This document shows, piece by piece, positions 55,991 to 64,000 of a stretch of DNA of 64,000 nt. Source of the stretch: a virus. A program made the position numbers and the translations under genes. Position 1 is the first letter of the stretch. Each line of letters opens with the position of its first letter. The stretch lies in IMG/VR virus record IMGVR_UViG_3300006802_000078, positions 1-64,000 of that record; one strand, 5' to 3'. Below the pieces are notes generated by a model, which was not told where the DNA came from, did no database searches, and saw nothing but the letters and a program-made list of their open reading frames with translations.

Positions 55991-56656
55991 ATGGCGACGC
56001 TATGGGACGTCGGCTGCGGCAACGCCGCGTGCCCGACCAAGTTCGAGGTGGCGATCCCGGACGTGTGGAGCGACGAGATGGAGCAGACGTTGGAGAACTA
56101 CGTCTGCGCGAACTGCGGGGGGGAGCTGCAGCAGCTCAGCGCGGATGGGCACTTCTCCATCTTCCGCCCCCTGGAGCTACCGGACGGCACGGTCGCGCAC
56201 TCTCGCCGCGAGCTCGACTACGCGACGAAGCTCCACGAGGAGGAGACCGGAGGCAAGAAGACCCTGGCCATCACGGAGATGTCGCGGGCAGAGTGGAACC
56301 AGCGGGGGGAGGAGGCAGAGCATCGGGGCTGGCTCCATCGCCAGAAGGCGGGGGTGACCCCCCGAGACATGGCGGAGCGCGACAGGCAGACGAAGCTGCA
56401 GGAGGCGCAGGCTCGGCAGGAAGCCGAGCGACGCAACGAAGACCCGGACTTGGCAGCGGAGGCGGCGAGAGCGGCTGTGCCTGCCTTCCGCGCCGCGCCT
56501 GATCCGAACACCCCAGGGCGTGCAGTGCGGGAGGGGAGGGCGCTGACGTCCACCCCAGGGATCGGAGTCGCCGCCGGCGCCGCGTCGGACCGCAGTGCGC
56601 TGCTCAAGCAGGCGGCGGCGTCTGCGAAGGCTGCGCCGTCGGAGAGGGCGGGGTAG
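55991..56656 (+). CDS. N-terminal zinc-ribbon protein of the morphogenesis block
   Basis: 221 residues from the ATG after AAGGGGGG (a GTG lies one codon before). CGNAACPTKFEVAIP and YVCANCGGELQ give a CxxxxC...CxxC ribbon. The middle is a charged helix (RDRQTKLQEAQARQEAERRN) and the end Ala-rich. Possibly a virion-assembly or packaging accessory protein. Confidence 0.65.
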   Translation: MATLWDVGCGNAACPTKFEVAIPDVWSDEMEQTLENYVCANCGGELQQLSADGHFSIFRPLELPDGTVAHSRRELDYATKLHEEETGGKKTLAITEMSRAEWNQRGEEAEHRGWLHRQKAGVTPRDMAERDRQTKLQEAQARQEAERRNEDPDLAAEAARAAVPAFRAAPDPNTPGRAVREGRALTSTPGIGVAAGAASDRSALLKQAAASAKAAPSERAG

Positions 56657-56710
56657 TCTGAACGAGAAGACGCGCCGCGCTGCGCGTGAACCAGCAACAC
56701 GAGGTGAGCG

Positions 56711-57238
56711 ATGGACATGAAGAAGGAGCTCGAGGACACCGAGGGCACCCCCTGGGAGAAGACCACCAAGAACGCGGCCAAGATCATGGACATGGCCTCG
56801 AGTCTCGACGCGGCGCTGGACAAGGCGGAGGAGGGGGGCGCCGAGGCGGAGGGCGAGCCCTCCGAGGAAGGTGGCGCTCCCGCTGGCAGCGACGACGACA
56901 CGGCGAATCGCTTGGCGACCGACCTGGGCATGGACATCGAGGAGGCGAAGAAGCTCGTCGCCGCCGCCAAGGACTTCCCCGGCACGAAGGGGATGGAGGG
57001 GACCGCGCTGGTCTCCGCGCTCATGGACGACCCGGTTCTGCTGGCGGATCTCCGCGATGCCGCCAAGGGTGGGGGCAAGCCCGCGGGTGACTCCGAGGGG
57101 GAGGAGCCACCGCCTGCCGAGGAGCCACCTGCCGAGGAGCCGCCGATGGACGCCTTCGCCGCAGGTCCCCCGGGGATGGGGGCAGGGCCCGCTCGCACCG
57201 GCGCGGCCTTCGGTCCGGATGAGTGGGAGAAGGCATGA
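56711..57238 (+). CDS. Acidic low-complexity protein
   Basis: 175 residues, start MDMKKELEDTEGTPWEKT after GAGGTGAGCG. Very acidic and Gly/Pro-rich; a helical central part (NRLATDLGMDIEEAKKLVAA). C-terminus with PPAEEPPAEEPP. Composition fits a scaffolding or assembly chaperone; no family recognised. Confidence 0.65.
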   Translation: MDMKKELEDTEGTPWEKTTKNAAKIMDMASSLDAALDKAEEGGAEAEGEPSEEGGAPAGSDDDTANRLATDLGMDIEEAKKLVAAAKDFPGTKGMEGTALVSALMDDPVLLADLRDAAKGGGKPAGDSEGEEPPPAEEPPAEEPPMDAFAAGPPGMGAGPARTGAAFGPDEWEKA

Positions 57239-58173
57239 GCGACCGCGTCGGCATGCCGCTGGAGGGCTTCGCGCCCTCCGGCATCACTCCGGCCGCGCCG
57301 GCTGCGCCGGCCGCGCCGGCTGCGCCGGCTGCGCCGGTCGAGCCGGCCGAGCCCGTGGTCGAGCCGGCTGCGCCCGTGGTCGAGCCGGCTGCGCCGGTCG
57401 AGCCGGCCGAGCCCGAGCCTGTGGCCGAGCCCACGCCCGAGCCGGAGCCGCCGCCCGAGCCGTACCGCATCGCTGACGACGAGCGGGGCAGCTACGGGGA
57501 GCTGGGTGCCGCCGTGTGGTTCGACTCCGCGGTGGCCGCCGTGCCGGAGGAGCATCGAGAGGCGATGCTCGCGACGATGCGGGAGTGGGGCGACATTGCC
57601 ACGGCGCGGCAGGGGTTGGAGGAGCTCGGGGCCTCCATCGACGGCAGGATTGAGCGACTGGACGCCTTGCTGAACGCCGACGGCCATGAGACGAAGAAGG
57701 CGCTCATGGCCGAGGTCCGCGGCGTCATCGACACCGAGGTGGCGGCTCCTCTGCGAGAGGCCATCGAGTCGTTCGAGGCCCGCGCGGCGGCGGAGCTGCG
57801 TGAGTGGGTGGAGGAGGCGTCGCCCCAGGTGGTGAACGATCCGGAGCTTCGCGAGCTCTACGGCGACCTCTACGACACCATGAGGCAGCGCCACCCGGAG
57901 ATGAAGGAGTACGCACTCCGCCGCCGGGTGCTGAACGCGGTGCTGCGAGGGGTCGAGCCGGCGGAGCCTGCGCCCGCAGCTGCTCCTGCTCCCGCCCCCG
58001 CAGCTGCGCCTGCGCCTGCGCCCGCCTCTGCTCCGAGGGCGAAGCCGAAGGGCCCTGGGGTGCTCGGGGACGTCACCCCTGCGAAGGTGGAGGGGGCGAG
58101 GCCCGGCTGGCGGGAGCGGGGGAGCGCCCTGGCGGGGCAGGTCGCTCCCAAGGAGTGGTTCTCCCGCGAGTAG
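57235..58173 (+). CDS. Candidate scaffolding protein
   Basis: 312 residues; ATGA overlaps the upstream gene. The N-terminus consists of repeated AAP and VEPAEP units, the centre is a long charged helix (REAIESFEARAAAELREWVE), and the C-terminus again Ala/Pro-rich then basic. Coiled coil flanked by disordered tails next to head genes is typical of scaffolds, but no sequence signature proves it. Confidence 0.5.
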   Translation: MSDRVGMPLEGFAPSGITPAAPAAPAAPAAPAAPVEPAEPVVEPAAPVVEPAAPVEPAEPEPVAEPTPEPEPPPEPYRIADDERGSYGELGAAVWFDSAVAAVPEEHREAMLATMREWGDIATARQGLEELGASIDGRIERLDALLNADGHETKKALMAEVRGVIDTEVAAPLREAIESFEARAAAELREWVEEASPQVVNDPELRELYGDLYDTMRQRHPEMKEYALRRRVLNAVLRGVEPAEPAPAAAPAPAPAAAPAPAPASAPRAKPKGPGVLGDVTPAKVEGARPGWRERGSALAGQVAPKEWFSRE

Positions 58174-58192
58174 CCGCGCTGGTGCGGCTACT
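58169..58192. terminator. Bidirectional hairpin embedding both convergent stop codons
   Basis: AGTAGCCGC and GCGGCTACT form a 9-bp stem with a 6-nt loop between the plus-strand scaffold candidate and the minus-strand portal gene. The TAG stop of each gene lies within the stem. No T tract. Confidence 0.55.
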
Positions 58193-60002
58193 GCGTGACC
58201 GGGACCTTGGGCTCTCCGATGGGCCCAGGCCCCGGGGGCACCGCGCCGACGCTGGGGGGCGCACCCGCTGCGACGTTGCCAGGCGCCGCGGCGGCGCCCA
58301 GGTCGAGCCCAGGGGGAGGGGCGGCTTCGCCCTGCGCTCCGGCTTCCAGTCCTGCGGCCATGCCCGCTCCGGCCGCCCCACCTTGGGCTGCGGCCATGGC
58401 GTCGGCCTGGGCCTTCAGCTTCTCCTCGAACTCCTTCTTCGTGAGCAGGACGTTCGCGGGGGCGCCCATCATCCGCAGGATCCAGTCGACCATGCTATCC
58501 GCGTCGAACCGCGGGGTACCCTGCAGCAGGGGGGTCAGGGCGATCATGCGCTCCATCACCACCTGGGGATTGACCTGCTGCCGGGGGTAGACGTCGATCT
58601 TGTACCGCGCTGGTGCCTTGGCGAAGAGCGCCTTCGACGCGTAGCCCAGGCGCATGTCCTGGAGGAACGCGTCCCGTGGGAGCCGAGGGCGGGGTGAGCT
58701 GCGGATCATCCGATGGTGCTTCGCGGCCAGCTCGGCCACGGCGTTGTCGATGGGGCGACGCCGAGAGCTGATCCGGTCTCGGGCGTCGGCCTGCATGACC
58801 GCCAGCTCGGTCGCGGTGCGCGCCCCCGTGGACTGCCCCCGCTTGCTGTCCATGAGCGACGTCTCGAAGGAGCAGCTCTCCCGCATGAAGTTGATGAAGC
58901 CGGTGATGGCGGGGGCTTCGTCTGGCAGGGGCAAGGGCATGAAGGCGTTGGCCAGGTTCCAGTCCTTCGCCGCCCCCACATGACCTCCCTCGACGTTGGC
59001 TGGGACGAACGCTCCTACCGGAGCGCGCGCTGCCTTCAGCAGGGTCTCGAGCTTCACTCGCGAGGAGTCGTAGAGCATCTTCGGAACCAGGCGGTAGGCG
59101 ATCTCCTGCTGCAGGGTGGTCAGGTCGTTGATGCTGTCCTGCTTGTCGAGCAGCAGGTGCACGTCGCTGTGCCCGAACATGTCGCGCCCGGTCTCGTCGA
59201 ACGCCAGCCTCGTGAGGGGCAGCTCATCGAACCCACCGCTGCGGAGCACCACGCCGCCTCCCAGCCCGCGCTGGTGGTAGTGGACCACGTCGCCCGTGTG
59301 GCAGTCCCAGAACTGCCAGATCCACACCCACCGGCGCGAGTTGAACAGGTCGCGGTTCTGGGACCAGGTGGTGGCATCGGTCAGCCAGTCGGGCCAGTAG
59401 ATGTCCGAGCTGAACGCCCGCATCTGGTCTTCGGTCATGCGGTAGTAGCCGCTGCGGACGCGCTCCCAGAACAGCCCCTCCGGGATCGGGGTGAGGTAGA
59501 GGAAGTAGGCGCTCTCGTCGAAGTAGGTCGCAGTGGGGTCGAAGTGGACCGACCCTGGGCGCGCCGTGGTCGTCACCGGCAGCCCAAGCTCCATGTCCAG
59601 CTCGGTGACGAACCACGCCTGCTTGCAGATCTGCGAGTGTAGGATTGCGGTGTTGATGCGCTCGTCGAGGCGGCTGATGTCGAACGTCCAGTTGATCAGC
59701 GCGTCGAGCCCCGCCTGCTCGTCGCCATCGAGCGGGGAGAAGCGGCCGTTGAACGTGGCCGACACGGGGCCGGACAGGTTGGAGCGCGCGGAGTCGATGA
59801 CGGCGTAGATCACGTTGACCGTGGTCAGCAGCCGCGCCCTACGCCTGCCCGCCTCCCCCGGGTTCCGCCGGAGGTAGTCCGCGCCGAAGTCGCCCATCCA
59901 CGCAGCCTGCGCCCGGTTGATGTTGGGCAGGTCGACGTTGCGGTACCGCGCGACGTGGGCGTCGATGAGCCGGCTCAGGGCGGCCTTGCTGCTGCTGTTC
60001 AT
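58188..60002 (-). CDS. Portal protein
   Basis: 604 residues, start after AGGAGCCACGGAC. NINRAQAAWMGDFGADYLRR, the FDPTATYFDESAYFLYLTPI segment, WIWQFWDCHTGDVVHYHQRG, and the helical wing plus LLLDKQDSINDLTTLQQEIA crown pattern fit phage portals of the SPP1/Caulobacter-phage type. The C-terminal 90 residues are Ala/Gly/Pro-rich and likely disordered. It sits directly downstream of the large terminase gene, the usual pairing. Confidence 0.8.
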   Translation of the reverse strand: MNSSSKAALSRLIDAHVARYRNVDLPNINRAQAAWMGDFGADYLRRNPGEAGRRRARLLTTVNVIYAVIDSARSNLSGPVSATFNGRFSPLDGDEQAGLDALINWTFDISRLDERINTAILHSQICKQAWFVTELDMELGLPVTTTARPGSVHFDPTATYFDESAYFLYLTPIPEGLFWERVRSGYYRMTEDQMRAFSSDIYWPDWLTDATTWSQNRDLFNSRRWVWIWQFWDCHTGDVVHYHQRGLGGGVVLRSGGFDELPLTRLAFDETGRDMFGHSDVHLLLDKQDSINDLTTLQQEIAYRLVPKMLYDSSRVKLETLLKAARAPVGAFVPANVEGGHVGAAKDWNLANAFMPLPLPDEAPAITGFINFMRESCSFETSLMDSKRGQSTGARTATELAVMQADARDRISSRRRPIDNAVAELAAKHHRMIRSSPRPRLPRDAFLQDMRLGYASKALFAKAPARYKIDVYPRQQVNPQVVMERMIALTPLLQGTPRFDADSMVDWILRMMGAPANVLLTKKEFEEKLKAQADAMAAAQGGAAGAGMAAGLEAGAQGEAAPPPGLDLGAAAAPGNVAAGAPPSVGAVPPGPGPIGEPKVPVTQ

Positions 60003-60013
60003 GTCCGTGGCTC

Positions 60014-62188
60014 CTATGCGTCGCCAGTGATGCCCCAGGCTATCGCGTCAGGATCGTACAAGCTGCGCACGCCTTCCGGCGTGGCTCCTACACGATTCGC
60101 TTCCTGCTGGGCGAGGGCCTCCAGCATCTTCGCCGCAGTGATGCCTTGCGCCCCGCCGGCGAAGAGGGGGGCGAGCTCCTGGTCCATCTCAGCCGCAGCG
60201 CGACTGCGCAGGGCGCTGATGATGGCGGAGGCGCTGACGAGCTCCTGTCGCAGCGCCGCCTCCTCCTCCGTGTCCTTGCGGGGCAGGCGGAACACGGTGG
60301 TGACGAAGATGTCGGCGGCGATGACGTAGCATCTCGCTTGGTCGAAGTGGTGGCGCGCGCCGGTGTTGTCCGCGCGCTTCTGTCGCGGCTTCCAGTCGCC
60401 GTTGTACTGCGCCAGCTCGAGCAAGCCGCTGCGGCTCCGCAGCTTGTGCCTCCGGCTGCGGAGGCCTTCCGCGAGTCGGGCGGTGCCCTGTTCGATGCTC
60501 GACTGCGTCGCCTTCCACCCCGGCAGCCCGTCGGTGTCGTACCAGATCGGGTGTACGTTGCGGTCGCGCAGGACGGAGATGGTGCCGCCGGCCCGCTCCA
60601 AGGCGATGGCGCAGGGGAACTCTGCGGAGGGGGAGTAGAGCTTCTGCACCGCGACGATGATGTCCGCCATCTGCTCCGGCAGCACCTGGCCGCGCCACGC
60701 TGCCACCTCGTGACCGTCCCGAGCGCGGAGCACCACCAGGGCGGAAGGGTCGCCGCTGCCCCGCTTTGAATAGCCGGCGGTGTCGGCGATGAGGACGTAC
60801 ATCTCGTCGACCGACGGCTCGTCGAAGATCTCCGCTCCGTAAGGGCCCTCCCGAAGCGCTGGGCGCTGGTCGGCCTCGGCGAGCATGTCGGCGATAGCGT
60901 CGGCCGGCATGAGGGTGTTCCCCCCACCGAGCCACCCGTGGTAGGGGCTGGGGGGGTACTTGCTGTCGAACTTCGGGTAGCTGCCGCGGAAGGTCGACAC
61001 CGTCTCCAGCCGGCGGAACATCAGGTGCCCGTCGCTGATCCTGCTGGCTTCCTCACTGAGTCCCGCGGACTGGGAGTAGCGGTAGATGATCTCTGCAAGC
61101 CGCTCCTCCTCCTCCGTCCGCTTGAAGTCGGGGGGGACGTCCGCCTGAAGAGGCTCCAGCCGCCACCAGGGGACGAAGATGGGGTGGAACCGCCCCTGGT
61201 TGTCGAGGGCAGCGAACCACTTCTGCTGGTGGTCGCTGCCGAAGGCCCCCCACGTGGACTCCAGGAATACCTGGGCGTTGCCACGCTGGTTGAATGCGGG
61301 GAAGACGTTGCCGGCCGCCCGGGTCTGATCGAGGATCTCCCCCCACTCACTCAGGATGATGCGGTCCACGGCGTGGCCGATACCTGCCGTCGGGCCCCCC
61401 AAGCTGATGACCTTGATGAAGCCCCCGTGGAGAAAGGTCATGCGGCGCTCGCTCCCCGACTTCTGCGACTGGTCGAGGGGCACGCGGAGGCACTTCGGCA
61501 GGTGGCGGTAGGCGAGGCGGATCCGTCGGAACAGCTCGGTGGCGACTGCGTCGCTGTTGGCGGCGATGACGCACTGCAGCCCGCGGAAGTACATCGCGTC
61601 GCGCAGGATGATGGCGAGCGACAGCACAGTCGACATCATCGCTTGGCGGCACTTGCCCACGATGTGCCACTGGTCCAGCCGGGAGGGCTCGAGCCCGAGC
61701 TCCTCCACCGCAGCGAGGCGCTCTTCCGCGGGCAGCGCGCGGATGGCGTTGAGCGCGTGGGTGCGCATCACCACCGCTTCCTGCCAGGGCGTGGGGTCGG
61801 CCAGCCCGAGGTTCTCCGGGGCTTGGTCCCCCAGCGGGTCGCGCTTCTGCAGCTTGTTGATGGTGCTCAGGCGGAAGAAGGCGGTGGGGTGGTTGAGCGC
61901 GTCCAGGATCAGGGTGTAGTCGAGGTGGGCCGTCTGCTCTTCGTGGTCCGGGTCGTCTCTGTCCGGATCGAAGATGTAGACTTCAGCGTCCGGAGCGTAC
62001 AGGCACGACAGGGGGTGGCGGGGCGGCATCTCAGGGCTGTCGAGGCCTACCACCAGGGGGCGAGAGTGCAGTTTGCCGAAGATCGGGTCCGCGGGATCCA
62101 GCGCGCGCCGGACCAGGACGTCGAGTGGGTGGATGTGACTACGATCGGCGACGACGCCTTCCGCGGAGATGCCGAGCTCGGCTTCCAT
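60014..62188 (-). CDS. terL: Terminase large subunit
   Basis: 724 residues, long for TerL. Start after GGGAGACTCG. An N-terminal ~115 residues precede DPTPWQEAVVMRTHALNAIR. The ATPase P-loop is of the terminase type, HIVGKCRQAMMST near residue 173; Walker B is VDRIILSEWGEILD near 278; coupling motif FLESTWGAFGSDH. The RNase H-like nuclease has LIADTAGYSKRGSGDPSALV (first Asp near 465) and CAIALERAGGTISVL (Glu), plus DQARCYVIAADIFV. It packages DNA through the adjacent portal. Confidence 0.9.
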   Translation of the reverse strand: MEAELGISAEGVVADRSHIHPLDVLVRRALDPADPIFGKLHSRPLVVGLDSPEMPPRHPLSCLYAPDAEVYIFDPDRDDPDHEEQTAHLDYTLILDALNHPTAFFRLSTINKLQKRDPLGDQAPENLGLADPTPWQEAVVMRTHALNAIRALPAEERLAAVEELGLEPSRLDQWHIVGKCRQAMMSTVLSLAIILRDAMYFRGLQCVIAANSDAVATELFRRIRLAYRHLPKCLRVPLDQSQKSGSERRMTFLHGGFIKVISLGGPTAGIGHAVDRIILSEWGEILDQTRAAGNVFPAFNQRGNAQVFLESTWGAFGSDHQQKWFAALDNQGRFHPIFVPWWRLEPLQADVPPDFKRTEEEERLAEIIYRYSQSAGLSEEASRISDGHLMFRRLETVSTFRGSYPKFDSKYPPSPYHGWLGGGNTLMPADAIADMLAEADQRPALREGPYGAEIFDEPSVDEMYVLIADTAGYSKRGSGDPSALVVLRARDGHEVAAWRGQVLPEQMADIIVAVQKLYSPSAEFPCAIALERAGGTISVLRDRNVHPIWYDTDGLPGWKATQSSIEQGTARLAEGLRSRRHKLRSRSGLLELAQYNGDWKPRQKRADNTGARHHFDQARCYVIAADIFVTTVFRLPRKDTEEEAALRQELVSASAIISALRSRAAAEMDQELAPLFAGGAQGITAAKMLEALAQQEANRVGATPEGVRSLYDPDAIAWGITGDA

Positions 62189-62209
62189 CGAGTCTCCCGT
62201 GGGGTGGTC

Positions 62210-62226
62210 GTTGCGGGGTGAGCAAC
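62210..62226. promoter_or_regulatory. GTTGC-N7-GCAAC dyad between divergent terL and capsid genes
   Basis: GTTGCGGGGTGAGCAAC matches the repeated dyad exactly in arm sequence and spacing, but no good -10 box is seen at 17-18 bp on either strand. It may act as an operator only. Confidence 0.5.
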
Positions 62227-62263
62227 AGTGTAACCGAGATGTGATCTATTGCGAGCGCAACTC

Positions 62264-62292
62264 TTGCACCGGAAATCTACTCGGAGTAGCAT
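62264..62292 (+). promoter_or_regulatory. Promoter for the major capsid gene
   Basis: TTGCAC at 62264-62269, 17-bp spacer, TAGCAT at 62287-62292, 47 nt before the capsid ATG. The -35 hexamer is the one found in two minus-strand dyad promoters, but the full dyad is absent here. Confidence 0.5.
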
Positions 62293-62338
62293 CTCTGTGT
62301 GAACAGCCATGCCGCACGCTGCGGCCAGGAGCCCTGAG

Positions 62339-63406
62339 ATGCCCGAGCTCGCAACCGCAGACGCCCTGAACCTGGTCCAGGCCGACCGTCGCAAGGGTGT
62401 GGTCAGCACCATGGTCAACGACCTGGTGTTCTTCCAGCACGTCTTCGAGAAGGGCGGCATCACCACCAAGTACGGAGGTGGCAGCTCGATCGAGTTCATC
62501 CAGCACGGCCAGGCTCCCGCCACCGGTATCGGCCTCTACGCCGGCACCGAGGCCGCGCCGATCGGTCGCACCCAGATCCTGCGGAAGGGGCAGACCGAGC
62601 TGCACCACATGATGGTCGTGATCGCCATCCCCAACCAGGACCTGATCACGAACAGCGGCCCCTCCCGCGTCGAGGAGATGTGGAAGGTCTACACCGAGGC
62701 GACGGTCACCGGTACGCACCGGGACATCGAGACCTTCTGGCACACCGGCGTGTCCGAGGGCAACGTCTTCTCGACCGCGGCCCTGTCCGGACTGCTCAGC
62801 GGGAACGGGCAGTTCACCGGCGGCCTCCGCATCGGCGTCGAGAACGGGATGCTTGAGTACCGCACCCCGGCGCTCCAGTCCGCCGGCGCCGCCTCCTTCA
62901 TGGGGATCACCCGGAGCACCACCTACAACTGGTACAACAACTTCGGCTTGGTCACCACGATCGACACCGACTTCCACGAGGTCTTCGGCAAGACCATCCG
63001 CGAGGCCTCCCGCTTCGCTGGCAAGGCCAACGCGCCGTACATCGCCTTCGCGGACCCCACCAGCTTCGGCAAGCTCCACGCGTGGCGCTACCAGCCGGTG
63101 CGGGTGACCAGCATCGACCAGGCCACCGAGCGGGACAACTTCCACTCGGTGAAGATCGGCAGCTGCACCTTCTACGAGGCCCGCGACATCGACATCACCC
63201 TGTTCTCCGGGGATGCGGCCAACGGGGTGGTCAACGGCTACAACCTGAGCGACATCGAGATCACCTTCGCGGAGATGCCCAAGCTCAGCAACTACGAGAA
63301 GGTGGTCATCAACCAGGACGTCCTGGCCTGCAGCTACATGATGCGGCTCCAGTTCCTGGTCAAGAACCTGCCGTCCCACTGGGCGCTGGCCGGCACCGCC
63401 CGCTGA
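62339..63406 (+). CDS. Major capsid protein
   Basis: 355 residues from the ATG after AGGAGCCCTGAG; an earlier in-frame ATG at 62309 lacks a site. QADRRKGVVSTMVNDLVFFQ at the N-terminus, FGKTIREASRFAGKANAPYI, and LHAWRYQPVRVTSI with C-terminal FAEMPKLSNYEKVVINQDV fit an HK97-fold capsid of a large phage. Strong GC-rich codons and its own promoter plus downstream hairpin agree with high expression. Assignment is from position and fold-like pattern. Confidence 0.75.
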   Translation: MPELATADALNLVQADRRKGVVSTMVNDLVFFQHVFEKGGITTKYGGGSSIEFIQHGQAPATGIGLYAGTEAAPIGRTQILRKGQTELHHMMVVIAIPNQDLITNSGPSRVEEMWKVYTEATVTGTHRDIETFWHTGVSEGNVFSTAALSGLLSGNGQFTGGLRIGVENGMLEYRTPALQSAGAASFMGITRSTTYNWYNNFGLVTTIDTDFHEVFGKTIREASRFAGKANAPYIAFADPTSFGKLHAWRYQPVRVTSIDQATERDNFHSVKIGSCTFYEARDIDITLFSGDAANGVVNGYNLSDIEITFAEMPKLSNYEKVVINQDVLACSYMMRLQFLVKNLPSHWALAGTAR

Positions 63407-63410
63407 TGAA

Positions 63411-63427
63411 GGGGGCCTTCGGCCCCC
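63411..63427 (+). terminator. Hairpin after the major capsid gene
   Basis: GGGGGCC-TTC-GGCCCCC starting 5 nt after the capsid stop codon. Perfect 7-bp GC stem; no T tract. May reduce read-through into, or stabilise, the capsid mRNA. Confidence 0.5.
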
Positions 63428-63485
63428 CATCCCCCCGGACTCCGTTCACCCCCTTCTGGTCCTTCTCCCTCGCGGAGCTACTCCG

Positions 63486-64000
63486 ATGCCCTTCAACGCC
63501 ATCCCCGTCCTCGACGGCGCCATCACCGACACCTTCTCCCAGGCGGGGCAGGCCGCTCGCCTCGGCGAGCTCCGCTGGGTCCCGAAGGAGAAGCTCACCA
63601 AGGAGCTGTCCTCCTACGCATCTGGCTTCGAGGGGACCGGTGTCATTGTCCGCTTCGTCAAGGCCACCGCGGCCGCTGGCCTCACCATCGGCCAGCTGGC
63701 GCGGAGCACCATGTCGAGCGGCGCCGGCCTCTACAACGTCAAGTCCTGCGACGCCGCCGGTGTCGCCAGCCCCCGGGAGATCCAGGGGGTCGCCGTCGGC
63801 ACCGTCGCCCAGAACTACTACGGCTGGGTCATCTGCTGGGGTCCCTGTCGGCCGCTCAGCGCCGACGGTGGCATCGTCGCTCTGGAAGCGCTGTCGAGCC
63901 ACACCAGCGGGCAGGTCGACACCAACCCGGCCGACGGGACCGAGGGGCGGATCGGCATGGCGCTCGAGGATGACGGTGCCACCGGCGAGGCCTTCTGGGC
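63486..64000 (+). CDS. Partial virion protein (decoration or head-associated candidate)
   Basis: Open to the window end, at least 171 residues, start MPFNAIPVLDGAITDTFSQA. Strand-rich with VIVRFVKATAAAGLTIGQLA, NYYGWVICWGPCRPLSADGG and GRIGMALEDDGATGEAFW. The Gly-rich strand pattern and the ending resemble capsid decoration/stabilisation proteins that follow the capsid gene. Function is inferred from position. Confidence 0.6.
   Translation, partial: MPFNAIPVLDGAITDTFSQAGQAARLGELRWVPKEKLTKELSSYASGFEGTGVIVRFVKATAAAGLTIGQLARSTMSSGAGLYNVKSCDAAGVASPREIQGVAVGTVAQNYYGWVICWGPCRPLSADGGIVALEALSSHTSGQVDTNPADGTEGRIGMALEDDGATGEAFW

Noticed and set aside
56218-57894. 558-codon minus-strand frame opposite the scaffold-region genes
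   Set aside because: Shadow of Ala/Pro/Glu-rich plus-strand genes that have coupled starts and ribosome binding sites.
1-64000. Temperate lifestyle from the Xre-type regulator and tRNA-like sequence
   Set aside because: No integrase, excisionase or partition genes are seen in the window, so lysogeny is left open rather than claimed.

Overview
The window looks like part of the genome of a large tailed dsDNA phage (Caudoviricetes) whose host probably has GC-rich DNA. It carries a portal, a large terminase, a major capsid protein, a family-A phage DNA polymerase and phage-type recombination genes. Genes are packed with ATGA, GTGA or TGATG stop/start overlaps, and most starts have an AGGAG-type ribosome binding site. 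By eye the coding DNA is clearly GC-rich, while 46.7-47.2 kb is a markedly AT-rich island. I see no rRNA, intact tRNA, CRISPR array, integrase, transposase, tail gene or clear lysis gene.

Layout. (1) 1-19 kb, minus strand: replication, recombination and nucleotide metabolism. It holds a methyltransferase remnant, a DUF927-type helicase, a Rad50/SbcC-like ATPase, a RecD/Dda-like helicase, a UDG-like/DNA polymerase A fusion, a candidate SSB-like protein, a Sak4-like ATPase, a Cas4/AddB-like PD-(D/E)XK nuclease, a Xre-type HTH regulator, an SF2 helicase, an HNH nuclease and a MazG-like protein. (2) 19-46.4 kb, minus strand: a Dam-like methyltransferase, then about 65 small, mostly unrecognisable and often acidic genes. 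Recognisable islands among them are a T4 DenV-like pyrimidine-dimer glycosylase, RNase H, a ComM/YifB-type AAA protein, a RadC-like JAB protein, a P-loop kinase and a cluster of tiny membrane proteins. (3) 46.4-49.9 kb: a control region with few genes, many palindromes, the AT-rich island and a 1.16 kb gene-free stretch full of nested inverted repeats. (4) 49.9-58.2 kb, plus strand: small genes including DUF3310 and ribbon-helix-helix proteins, then a low-complexity block that may hold the small terminase and scaffold. (5) 58.2-62.2 kb, minus strand: portal and large terminase. (6) 62.3 kb to the end, plus strand: major capsid protein and a partial second virion gene.

The main new observation is a repeated dyad, GTTGC-N7-GCAAC, found six times and only between genes. 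In five copies it overlaps a -35-like TTGCNN, with a TA-rich or TAC-type -10 box 17-18 bp downstream, pointing into the next gene. It looks like a phage-specific promoter/operator. One copy drives the Xre-type HTH gene with the ATG at the predicted transcription start, so that mRNA may be leaderless, as lambda cI is from PRM. Other notable items are a compact three-way-junction RNA fold upstream of 10.53 kb, a tRNA 3'-half sequence at 44.8 kb, and a phage-borne ComM homologue.

How the genes fit together: polymerase, helicases, SSB candidate, Sak4-like ATPase, PD-(D/E)XK nuclease and SMC-like ATPase form a nearly self-sufficient replication/recombination set. Methyltransferase, MazG, DenV, RadC and ComM proteins add DNA modification, nucleotide sanitation and repair. 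The many small genes are best read as accessory host-interaction genes. All functions come from motif recognition by eye; no database search was run.
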